NCBI GenBank assembly: GCA_002928735.1
Contig: PERL01000011.1
Span: 1-64,000 of the forward strand
Reading direction: 5' to 3'
Origin: Hyphomicrobium sp.
GTDB taxonomy: Bacteria; Pseudomonadota; Alphaproteobacteria; Rhizobiales; Hyphomicrobiaceae
DNA length: 64,000 nucleotides
A program made the translations under genes and the position numbers. The notes beneath the pieces were generated by a model, which was given only the letters and a program-made list of their open reading frames with translations, was not told where the DNA came from and ran no database searches. Positions 51,490 through 58,634 of this stretch are shown in pieces (the first letter of the stretch is position 1; each line of letters opens with the position of its first letter).

Positions 51490-53307
51490 CTACGCGGCAT
51501 CGGCGGAGGCAATAGATCGCGTCGGCTCGAAGTCGAGCGCAGCAACGGCCTCGGTGACGCTGTGCCAGAGTGGAATACCCTCCGGTAGCGCAGCCCGGTC
51601 GAGACCGAAGCCCGGCTCCACGGCTTCAAGGATCATGATCCGTGTGGTGGGAAACTGTTGCTGCGTCCGTTTAGCCAATATCCCGATCAACCGGCTTTCC
51701 ATGCTGCCGGCCGTCACGATCACGATGGCATCCAGTTCGGCTTCGCTCTCGTCGGAAATCCGCTGTGCGACGGACAACAATCCCGACGATCCCTCGGACG
51801 CTTCCGCATCGATCCGCGGCGATTTGTCGAGCACGGCGGCCGCGAGCTTTGCGGTGAGGAGATCGAATTGACCGCGCGCGGGCACGACGAGAACCCGGTG
51901 CGCGCGTTCCGGCGACGACGGAGCGGCAGGCACGGTCTCGGTGATGAAATCGATGACGTCTTCGACCGTTTCGACGATATCGTCCCGCCGCGCATCGTCG
52001 ATCCGTCCACGCCGCTGATCGGCCGCCGCATGCCGAAGGGCCGGCAAAACGGCCGTATCGATGGCTGCGTTCACCCCGCGCTCTTCGATTTCATCTTCCA
52101 CTTGCGCGATCGCCGCCGCGGTATCACCTGCCAGAATGCGGCGGTAGAGATCGAGATGCGGTTCCAGTGCCCGCTGGTCACCGAGCAGGATGCTGGCAAA
52201 TTCGAGCCGCGGGATATAGGCACCAAGCACAACCAGCAGCAGTGTCAGTGGCGCGGCCAGAACCAGACCGATCGGCCCCCAGATCAAGACCCAGAAGCTC
52301 GCCGCCAGCACCATGGCAAATGGGCTGAGTCCGATGGACTTGCCCAGCACAGCCGGTTCCACGATGTGCCCCATGACAGGCTCGGCGATAAGGAAGAAGG
52401 TCGCCGTCGTCAGCGCCAGGCCCCAACCGGGATCCACGCCCGCCGCCAGAATGACGGGCGGAACAGCCGCAATAAAAGAGCCAATGTAGGGGATAAACCG
52501 GGCGATGGCGCCGACCACGCCCCACAGGATCGGATTGGGGACGCCGATCAATCCGAGAAAGATCCCCGTGACGATGCCAAAGCCGCCGTTGAGCAGCGCC
52601 TGCGTCAAGTAGAGCTTGGACAGCCGCGAACCGGCATCGCTCATCGCCGCGGTCGTGCCGCTCAGGTTATCCGTTCCAGCGAGCCGGATGAGCCGGTCGC
52701 GAATGTCCTCGTACTGCAGCAGAAGGAACATCGTGAAAAGAACGGTCAGCGCGAAAATCGTGCCCGGACCCGAGACGCGGTCGAGGATATCTGTCAGCGT
52801 TAGGGGCTTGTCCTTGCTTGCGTCGTCGTCCGGGGCGGAGCCGTTCGCTTTGGGCGTCGCATCGCCGAAGGATGTGCCGCTCTGCGTCGAAACCTTGGGC
52901 TCAGCAAACTCCTGCCGGATCGCATCATCCAACGCTTCGACCGCGTCGCTCGCCCGCTTTAGCGTGCCCGGCCCCTGTCCAAGGCTCGAAACCCACCGTG
53001 CCTTTTCGACGAGATTCTCGCGATAGCCCTGTAAATCACCCGCAAGCGACAGCATCTGCGTGCTGAGTATGGCGGTCAACGAGACGGCCGAGATAAATGC
53101 CCCGCCGAGGACGATCACAACGGCGATAGCACGCGGCAATTTCCAGCTCACGAGTTTTCGCACGATCGGGTTGAGCATGAAGGAAAAGATGGTGGCGATA
53201 GCCAGTGGAATGAGAAGATCGGCGCCATAAATCAGGCCAGCGATACTGAGCGCTGCAATAATGAATGACGCTTGAAGCGTGCGCAGGTTGTCCGCAAGCA
53301 TGGGCAT
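51490..53307 (-). CDS. AI-2E/PerM family transporter with a long C-terminal domain
   Basis: A 605-residue protein. Residues about 1-370 are the AI-2E (PerM/YdiK) permease with its hallmarks: two N-terminal hydrophobic segments (ADLLIPLAIATIFSFMLNPIV), a periplasmic helical segment and the C-terminal set GFGIVTGIFLGLIGVPNPILWGVVGAIARFIPYIGSFIAAVPPV and VEPAVLGKSIGLSPFAMVLAASFWVLIWGPIGLVLAAP. Residues about 375-605 are an unusual soluble extension: a helical part, then a Rossmann-like part (HRVLVVPARGQFDLLTAKLAAAVL, LDAIVIVTAGSMESRLIGIL). ATG 53307 is chosen. A near-consensus EcfG motif lies 60 bases upstream. Substrate unknown. Confidence 0.85.
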   Translation of the reverse strand: MPMLADNLRTLQASFIIAALSIAGLIYGADLLIPLAIATIFSFMLNPIVRKLVSWKLPRAIAVVIVLGGAFISAVSLTAILSTQMLSLAGDLQGYRENLVEKARWVSSLGQGPGTLKRASDAVEALDDAIRQEFAEPKVSTQSGTSFGDATPKANGSAPDDDASKDKPLTLTDILDRVSGPGTIFALTVLFTMFLLLQYEDIRDRLIRLAGTDNLSGTTAAMSDAGSRLSKLYLTQALLNGGFGIVTGIFLGLIGVPNPILWGVVGAIARFIPYIGSFIAAVPPVILAAGVDPGWGLALTTATFFLIAEPVMGHIVEPAVLGKSIGLSPFAMVLAASFWVLIWGPIGLVLAAPLTLLLVVLGAYIPRLEFASILLGDQRALEPHLDLYRRILAGDTAAAIAQVEDEIEERGVNAAIDTAVLPALRHAAADQRRGRIDDARRDDIVETVEDVIDFITETVPAAPSSPERAHRVLVVPARGQFDLLTAKLAAAVLDKSPRIDAEASEGSSGLLSVAQRISDESEAELDAIVIVTAGSMESRLIGILAKRTQQQFPTTRIMILEAVEPGFGLDRAALPEGIPLWHSVTEAVAALDFEPTRSIASADAA

Positions 53308-53367
53308 GTTCGTTCTGTCCCCGTTCAATCTGCACACGCGCACCGGCGCTATGTCATCCGCAACCTG

Positions 53368-53392
53368 AACGCTGTGAATCCAGATTGGTTGC
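53368..53392 (-). promoter_or_regulatory. near-consensus EcfG-type promoter of the AI-2E-family gene
   Basis: On the minus strand GCAAC (53392-53388; one mismatch to GGAAC), 16 bases, CGTT (53371-53368), 60 bases before ATG 53307. It is back to back with the exact promoter of the CsbD gene. Confidence 0.5.
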
Positions 53393-53411
53393 CAGATTTG
53401 CGATGAACTCG

Positions 53412-53436
53412 GGAACCGTCATCGTGCGTGTGCGTT
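53412..53436 (+). promoter_or_regulatory. EcfG-type promoter of the CsbD gene
   Basis: GGAAC (53412-53416), 16 bases, CGTT (53433-53436). Exact consensus, 72 bases before ATG 53509. Confidence 0.85.
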
Positions 53437-53508
53437 GAGTGGGGACGGCGAGAAAAATTCTCTCGCCCAGCTAACAAAGTTTGATCCCTAGTGATGAAGG
53501 AGAAGTCC

Positions 53509-53877
53509 ATGTCGGGTACGGGTGATAAGATCAAAGGCTACGCTAACGAAGCCGTCGGTAATTTGAAGCAGGGCGTCGGCAAGCTGGTCGGCTCGGACAA
53601 ATTGCGCGCTGAAGGCGCGGTTCAGGAAGTGCAGGGCGAAGCTCAGCAGGCTGTTGGTTCGATCAAGAATGCCGCATCTGATGCACACGACAGCGTCACG
53701 TCGTCGTCCACTTCGGACAAGGTCTCCGGCCACTACAACGACGCCGCGGGCACCGTGAAGCAGAAGGTCGGCCGCGCTGTCGGATCGGCCGAACTCGAAG
53801 CCGAAGGTCTCGCCCAGGAAGCCAAGGGCGAAGCCCAGAAGATCAGCGGCGACATCAAGAAGACCGTTGGGCGTTAA
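53509..53877 (+). CDS. CsbD family stress protein with two CsbD units
   Basis: A 122-residue hydrophilic protein with two copies of the CsbD motif: [45 protein letters not shown] and [42 protein letters not shown]. CsbD proteins are abundant, intrinsically flexible stress proteins, induced in Bacillus by SigB and in Alphaproteobacteria by EcfG. ATG 53509 follows AAGGAGAAGTCC. An exact EcfG-type promoter lies upstream and a terminator downstream. Confidence 0.93.
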   Translation: MSGTGDKIKGYANEAVGNLKQGVGKLVGSDKLRAEGAVQEVQGEAQQAVGSIKNAASDAHDSVTSSSTSDKVSGHYNDAAGTVKQKVGRAVGSAELEAEGLAQEAKGEAQKISGDIKKTVGR

Positions 53878-53897
53878 CGCCTCGCGGGACTGCGGGA

Positions 53898-53929
53898 AGC
53901 GCTCCGGACACCGCGTCCGGGCGCTTTTT
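53898..53929 (+). terminator. rho-independent terminator of the CsbD gene
   Basis: AGCGCTCCGGAC pairs with GTCCGGGCGCT (one bulge), followed by TTTTT. Confidence 0.8.
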
Positions 53930-53971
53930 CGTAGTCCGCCTAGGACGATGAAAATTTATCAGGACTGCCCG

Positions 53972-53996
53972 GGAACCGGGTTTGAAGCCTCGCGTT
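53972..53996 (+). promoter_or_regulatory. EcfG-type promoter of the DUF1328 gene
   Basis: GGAAC (53972-53976), 16 bases, CGTT (53993-53996). Exact consensus, 46 bases before ATG 54043. Confidence 0.85.
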
Positions 53997-54042
53997 CTCT
54001 CGACATCGTAATCCATGCAACGCACGCCAAGGAGCCCCTAAC

Positions 54043-54216
54043 ATGAACAATATTCTCTATTACGCCGTTGTCTTTCTCGTCGTCGCGCTGGTCGCGGCAT
54101 TCCTCGGCTTCGGTGGCGTCGCCGGGACGGCAATGGAAGGCGCGCGCCTCCTCTTCTGGGTCGCCATCGTCCTGTTTGTGGTGGCACTGATCGCCGGCGT
54201 CATTCGCAGAGCGTGA
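54043..54216 (+). CDS. DUF1328 (YtjA-like) small membrane protein
   Basis: A 57-residue protein with two hydrophobic helices: ILYYAVVFLVVALVAAFLGF, a GGVAGTAME turn, and LLFWVAIVLFVVALIAGVI. This is the DUF1328/YtjA pattern. ATG 54043 lies behind GGAGCCCCTAAC. The family is small, membrane-bound and of unknown function, often stress-induced, in agreement with the EcfG motif upstream. The pseudo-GTPase gene 54319 may be cotranscribed. Confidence 0.85.
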   Translation: MNNILYYAVVFLVVALVAAFLGFGGVAGTAMEGARLLFWVAIVLFVVALIAGVIRRA

Positions 54217-54318
54217 CGGCAACCGCTGGAGCCGACAGGCCCCGCGAATTGAATGAAGCGGCCGGACGGCGCACACCGCGACGTCCGGCCGTTGCTATGC
54301 TGAAAAGGGGTGACGGCA

Positions 54319-55740
54319 ATGCCAGACTTGAACCCGGCGCAGCGGAAGACGCGCATCATTCTCCTCGCGCTTGCGTTGCTGCTTCCGACGCTATCCCTGA
54401 TCCCGCTCGGCGGACTTTATCTTTATGAACACGGTTGGCTGCTTCCCTGGGCGGTTGCGGCACTTATGGTGGCTGCAGCAGGATTCCTGGTCGAGCGCCG
54501 CTGGATGACGTCGGGCGAACGCCGCCTGGCCAAAATGGAAGCGGCCGACGAGCGCCGCCGCCGCGATGGCCATCTCACGTTGTCGGATCGCGCCTGGGCC
54601 GACGTGCGCGCCATTGCCGCCAAAGTCGATCCCGAAACACTGACGTCATCCGAAGCCGTTCTTGCGCTGGGTCAACGCACCATCGATGCCGTCGCCCGGC
54701 GCATGCATCCGGAAAAATCCGACGCCGTTTGGCAATTCACGCTACCTGAGGCTCTCGTTATCGCCGAGCGCGTCAGCAGCCGCCTTGGACGCTTCGTCGA
54801 AACGCAAATTCCCCTCGGTGATCGCCTCACGGTGGCTCAATTGATGGCCGTCTATCGCTGGCGCGGTATGGTTGGCGTTGCCGAGCGCGCTTACGATATC
54901 TGGCGCGTCATCCGCCTCGCCAATCCCGCAACCGCGGTCACGCATGAAGCCCGCGAACAACTCTCCCGCGCCGTCGTGAACTGGAGCAAGGAGCGCGTCG
55001 GCCGCCGGATCGCGGAAGCCTACGTCGAAGAAGTCGGCCGCGCCGCCATCGATCTCTATGGCGGGATACTGCGGCCCCATGCGGAAGCAGAAGCCGCCGG
55101 CGCGGCAGTAGCGCAAGATGGCGTGCGCCCGGGCCGCGCTGTGCGGGCGGTTGTCATCGGCGCCTCACCGACACGTCTCGAAACCACGACTGCGCTGGTA
55201 GCCGCCGCCGATCGCGAAACCGAATTGGAAGGCAAGCCGCGCATCTTGATTGAGGTGAGCGACGCGGTCGATGACGACGCGGTGGGACGCCGTCAATTCA
55301 TCCGAAGTGTTTCGGACAGCGATATCGTGGTGTGGTGCGTCGATCATCAGCGCGGTGTCACGCCCGGTGATGTGGCAGCCATCGACATCCTGAAGCGAAC
55401 CGTCGAAGCAGGCAAACTCGCATCGCCGCCCGGTATTGTCGTTGCCGCCGTGCAACCCGTTGGCGGCGCATTGACGGATCCTGAAGCTCATGCCGAACCT
55501 CTGTCCGCGCCCCTCGAAACATTTGGCCGCATGCCGGTTGTGACGCTGCTGTTGGCAGCGGACGGACCACAGCGCGATCTCGACATGGCAGCCCTGGTGC
55601 GCGCGGTGCGCGATCAAGCCGAGCGCGCGCCGGCCTTTGCGGCACGCCATCGCGCTAGCCGCGGCATGGGTTCAGCAGCGCGCCAGGCAGTCAGTGCCGC
55701 CGGCACGTTGGCAGGACAGATCTTTGGCCGCCGCAACTGA
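54319..55740 (+). CDS. membrane protein with a GTPase-like domain lacking a P-loop
   Basis: A 473-residue protein: two membrane helices (about 12-35 and 40-57), a charged helical middle (about 60-265), and a C-terminal domain that reads like a TRAFAC GTPase of the stress-associated HSR1/YcjX-like membrane type (VEEVGRAAIDLYGGIL; SDSDIVVWCVDHQRGVTPGDVAAIDIL; GIVVAAVQPVGG). Where the P-loop (GxxxxGKS) should be, the sequence is IGASPTRLETTTAL, with no Lys or Ser/Thr of the right spacing. It therefore looks catalytically dead. ATG 54319 is chosen over GTG 54310. Located inside the EcfG island. Confidence 0.62.
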   Translation: MPDLNPAQRKTRIILLALALLLPTLSLIPLGGLYLYEHGWLLPWAVAALMVAAAGFLVERRWMTSGERRLAKMEAADERRRRDGHLTLSDRAWADVRAIAAKVDPETLTSSEAVLALGQRTIDAVARRMHPEKSDAVWQFTLPEALVIAERVSSRLGRFVETQIPLGDRLTVAQLMAVYRWRGMVGVAERAYDIWRVIRLANPATAVTHEAREQLSRAVVNWSKERVGRRIAEAYVEEVGRAAIDLYGGILRPHAEAEAAGAAVAQDGVRPGRAVRAVVIGASPTRLETTTALVAAADRETELEGKPRILIEVSDAVDDDAVGRRQFIRSVSDSDIVVWCVDHQRGVTPGDVAAIDILKRTVEAGKLASPPGIVVAAVQPVGGALTDPEAHAEPLSAPLETFGRMPVVTLLLAADGPQRDLDMAALVRAVRDQAERAPAFAARHRASRGMGSAARQAVSAAGTLAGQIFGRRN

Positions 55741-55776
55741 CCACACATTGAAATTGCACGACCACGTTCGCCCATC

Positions 55777-55801
55777 GGAACCATAACCCAAGGGCCGCGT
55801 T
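55777..55801 (+). promoter_or_regulatory. EcfG-type promoter of the DUF883 gene
   Basis: GGAAC (55777-55781), 16 bases, CGTT (55798-55801). Exact consensus, 55 bases before ATG 55857. Confidence 0.85.
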
Positions 55802-55856
55802 ACTGGTCCGCACGCTGGAAATTGCTGGCGAATATACACACCGGAGGAGAACCACC

Positions 55857-56153
55857 ATGGCCACCACGTCAAGCTATTCGAACGTCAACCGCGACGAACT
55901 TGGACGCGATGCCGCCAACCGCGCGTCCGACCTCGCCGACAAGGCCGGCAAGCAGATCGATCGTGCCCTCGACAGCGCTGAAGGCGTGGCCCGTCAGGTC
56001 GCGGATCAGGGCCGTGAAGCCACCGAACGCGTCGGCGAAGTCGCCGGCAACATTAAGGGCGCAGTCGACAAGTCCGTGAAGGACCAACCGATGGCCACCC
56101 TCGCCGTTGCCGCCGCCGTGGGCTTCGTGCTCGGCGCGCTCTGGAAGTCGTAA
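55857..56153 (+). CDS. DUF883 (ElaB/YqjD-like) membrane-anchored stress protein
   Basis: A 98-residue protein: hydrophilic helical N-terminal part (RDELGRDAANRASDLADKAGKQIDRALDSAEGVARQVADQG), then VKDQPMATLAVAAAVGFVLGALWKS, a C-terminal tail anchor. This is the ElaB/YqjD/DUF883 layout; those proteins sit in the inner membrane and some bind ribosomes in stationary phase. ATG 55857 follows CGGAGGAGAACC. The next gene starts 55 bases after its stop and probably shares the transcript. Confidence 0.9.
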   Translation: MATTSSYSNVNRDELGRDAANRASDLADKAGKQIDRALDSAEGVARQVADQGREATERVGEVAGNIKGAVDKSVKDQPMATLAVAAAVGFVLGALWKS

Positions 56154-56207
56154 ATCTTAAAACCGGCAGCACCACCTGCCGCATAAACCAGCAACGGGGG
56201 CACGGAT

Positions 56208-56714
56208 ATGTTCGGATTTGGTTCCATTTTTCGCAAGGCGCAAGCGACGGTCGATAACGCCATCGCTCAACTTGTGTGGGGCCTTCTGATCGCTGTGCCC
56301 CTGCTTGTTGCGTTAGGCTATGCGACGGCAGCCGTGTCGACGGTCCTGCATCGGCGATACGAGCCCGAGATTGCGGATTTGATTGTTGCGGGCAGTTATG
56401 CCGCCATCGCAGCCGTGATGGGCCTGATTTACGTGGTCCGCAATCCGGGCGCTGCCGCGGAGGTCGCTCCCGCCGCCGATGAGCAAAGCGCGGAGGCGAC
56501 GGAAGCCGCCGCCGAGGCGCCTTTCCGGTCCTTCAGTCCGGCTGAGCGCGAAATGTTGCTCTCCGGTTTGATGACAGCCGCGCCGTTGGCCATACGTCCC
56601 CTGCTCGCCGCGCTCTTCCGCAACCTGCCGATCGTCTTGGCCATTGCCGTTGCCGGATTCATCTTAACCCGCGCAGCCTCGTCTGAGGCTGATATGCAAC
56701 CGGCTGGTGAATAG
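56208..56714 (+). CDS. membrane protein of unknown function in the stress island
   Basis: A 168-residue protein with three to four hydrophobic segments (about 22-46, 57-76, 127-140 and 143-158) and an Ala/Glu-rich loop between (about 82-105). The first half resembles the phage-holin-superfamily-III/DUF1469 type proteins that accompany DUF883 genes, but I am not sure. ATG 56208 follows a CAACGGGGGCACGG leader. It lies between DUF883 and nepR on the same strand. Confidence 0.65.
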   Translation: MFGFGSIFRKAQATVDNAIAQLVWGLLIAVPLLVALGYATAAVSTVLHRRYEPEIADLIVAGSYAAIAAVMGLIYVVRNPGAAAEVAPAADEQSAEATEAAAEAPFRSFSPAEREMLLSGLMTAAPLAIRPLLAALFRNLPIVLAIAVAGFILTRAASSEADMQPAGE

Positions 56715-56773
56715 ACGAAAAAGCTAGGTTCGTTAGGACCGTCATCGCGTTGCAAAAAAGATGGCAGCCGGGC

Positions 56774-56798
56774 GGAACCCTGATCGTGCTGACACGTT
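56774..56798 (+). promoter_or_regulatory. EcfG-type promoter of nepR-ecfG (autoregulation)
   Basis: GGAAC (56774-56778), 16 bases, CGTT (56795-56798). Exact consensus, 54 bases before nepR ATG 56853. Autoregulation of ecfG from such a site is known in several Alphaproteobacteria. Confidence 0.9.
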
Positions 56799-56852
56799 CA
56801 GGTCTAGACTGGCGCTCACGTAGTTGAAACGCCTGAACGGGGTGGGGGCACG

Positions 56853-57092
56853 ATGAGCACGCAAAACGAGAAGTTCAACCATAGTGAAAGCAAGCAGCAG
56901 CCAGATCAAATGACCCCCGAGACCGCGAACACTGATACCGTCCAGCCACTGCCCCCAACCGCGGAAACGGAAATCGCTTCCGGTTTGAAGCGACTTTACG
57001 GCCAGATGCAGGCGGAGCCGATCCCCGACAAATTCGCCGGCCTCTTGGAGCAACTGGCCAAACTGGATCGCGAACCGGAGCAGCCTAAATGA
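56853..57092 (+). CDS. nepR: anti-sigma factor NepR
   Basis: NepR holds the general stress sigma factor EcfG inactive until phosphorylated PhyR captures it. The 79-residue product has a disordered N-terminal half and the conserved two-helix core ASGLKRLYGQMQAEPIPDKFAGLLEQLAKL, matching the LRxLYxxxxxEPIPDxFxxLLxxL NepR signature. Start ATG 56853 follows GGGGTGGGGGCACG. The stop overlaps the ecfG ATG (ATGA), giving fixed anti-sigma/sigma stoichiometry. Confidence 0.93.
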   Translation: MSTQNEKFNHSESKQQPDQMTPETANTDTVQPLPPTAETEIASGLKRLYGQMQAEPIPDKFAGLLEQLAKLDREPEQPK

Positions 57093-57640
57093 CCACGGCG
57101 CCCAGCCCGCAATTCCAAGCCGAATTGACGAAGTTGTTGCCCAACCTGCGCGCGTTCGCCCGCTCGCTGACGCGTTCGGGCGATCAGGCCGATGATTTGG
57201 TGCAGGAAGCCTTGATGAAGGCCTGGCGCAACTGGGAGCAGTTTGCACCCGACAGCAATCTCAAGGCCTGGATGTTCACCATCCTGCGCAACGCGTACTT
57301 GTCGGAGATCCGCAAGCGCAAGAATGAAGTTCAAGACGTTGATGGCGAGTTTGCCGGGCAGGTCAGCGTAAAGGCTGAGCAGCCGGGACACATGGATATG
57401 ATCGATTTCCAAGCCGCGTTCGCCCAGTTGCTCCCCGAACACAAAGAAGCGCTCGTCCTTATTGGCGCGGAAGGCTTCTCATATGAAGAAGCAGCGCTCA
57501 TGTGCGGTTGCGCTGTGGGCACGATGAAAAGCCGCGTAAACCGCGCCCGCAACAAACTGGCCCAGATCATGGGCCTCGAAAGTGCCGCCGAAATCGGCAC
57601 TGGTGAGAAATCCGATCTTTTCGTCAGAACAGCAGTCTGA
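57089..57640 (+). CDS. ecfG: general stress response sigma factor EcfG
   Basis: ECF sigma factor of 183 residues that directs RNA polymerase to GGAAC-N16-CGTT promoters. Region 2 is LRAFARSLTRSGDQADDLVQEALMKAWRNWEQFAPDSNLKAWMFTILRN; region 4 is LLPEHKEALVLIGAEGFSYEEAALMCGCAVGTMKSRVNRARNKL. These features and the nepR/phyR context define EcfG. Start ATG 57089, coupled to nepR. Its own promoter motif lies before nepR, giving positive feedback. Confidence 0.95.
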   Translation: MTTAPSPQFQAELTKLLPNLRAFARSLTRSGDQADDLVQEALMKAWRNWEQFAPDSNLKAWMFTILRNAYLSEIRKRKNEVQDVDGEFAGQVSVKAEQPGHMDMIDFQAAFAQLLPEHKEALVLIGAEGFSYEEAALMCGCAVGTMKSRVNRARNKLAQIMGLESAAEIGTGEKSDLFVRTAV

Positions 57641-57772
57641 CGAGGGAGCGAGCGGTAGGCGGAAAGCCCGAAGGTTTTGACCTTCCTGCATTGCCCGCCT
57701 ATCAAAGACAAGAAACCAGGGACCCAGCGGTCCTCATCGTATGGTCGTGAACATATCACGGGGGAATGAGAA

Positions 57773-58576
57773 ATGAGTACGTCATTGGCCGATCTGGTTG
57801 CACCGCAACTGCCCTATCTGCGCCGTTTCGCGCGCGCCTTGATGGGCTCTCAGGATCGCGGCGATGCCTACGTCGTTGCGATGCTCGAGGCACTGGTGGC
57901 CGACCAGAAGCTGTTTGATCGCGCGATCGCACCCCGCACGGCAGCCTATAAGGCGTTCATCAAGGTGTGGAACACCGTTCCGATGAATGGCAGCGCCGAA
58001 CCCGCCGGCGACATCGCCGACCGCCGCATCGAAACGCTGAACCCCGGCCCGCGCCAAGCCTTTCTCCTGGCCGCCGTGGAAGAATTCGGCACCCGCGACA
58101 TCGCACTCATCCTCGATAAGTCGGAAGACGACGTTATCGACCTGATTGGTGACGCCAGCAAAGAGATCGCTGAACAGCTAGCCTCTCGCATCCTCATCAT
58201 CGAAGATGAGCCGCTGATCGCCCTCGATATCGAAGGCCTCGTCACCGATATCGGACATGAGGTGGTGGGTGTTGCGGCAACCCACAAGGAAGCGATGGAA
58301 TTGGCCCGCGAGAAGCGGCCTGAACTCATCCTTGCCGACATCCAACTCGCCGATGGCAGCTCAGGCATCGATGCCGTGAATGAAATTCTGATGGAGCTGA
58401 ACGTTCCGGTGATCTTCATCACCGCCTACCCCGAACGCCTTCTCACCGGCGATAAACCGGAGCCCGCGTTCCTGGTCACGAAGCCATTCAAGCATGAGAT
58501 GGTAAAAGCCGTGATCAGTCAGGCCCTTTTCTTTGACGTGAAAGCAGGCGTGAAACAGCATGGTGCGGCTGCGTAA
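57773..58576 (+). CDS. phyR: general stress response regulator PhyR
   Basis: PhyR combines an EcfG-like N-terminal sigma domain (residues about 1-125; RRFARALMGSQDRGDAYVVAMLEAL) that mimics the sigma factor, and a C-terminal receiver (about 138-255) with the acidic pair Glu144-Asp145, phospho-acceptor Asp189 in LILADIQLADGSSG, Thr in FITAYP and Lys237 in VTKPF. Phosphorylation opens the sigma-like domain so that it binds NepR and releases EcfG. Start ATG 57773; 132 bases after ecfG on the same strand. I found no EcfG motif directly before phyR. Confidence 0.95.
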   Translation: MSTSLADLVAPQLPYLRRFARALMGSQDRGDAYVVAMLEALVADQKLFDRAIAPRTAAYKAFIKVWNTVPMNGSAEPAGDIADRRIETLNPGPRQAFLLAAVEEFGTRDIALILDKSEDDVIDLIGDASKEIAEQLASRILIIEDEPLIALDIEGLVTDIGHEVVGVAATHKEAMELAREKRPELILADIQLADGSSGIDAVNEILMELNVPVIFITAYPERLLTGDKPEPAFLVTKPFKHEMVKAVISQALFFDVKAGVKQHGAAA

Positions 58577-58634
58577 GAGCCGCCGAGACACCCAGGGGCG
58601 AGGGCGGCTCCGCGGAAAGATTGGAAGGAAGCTC

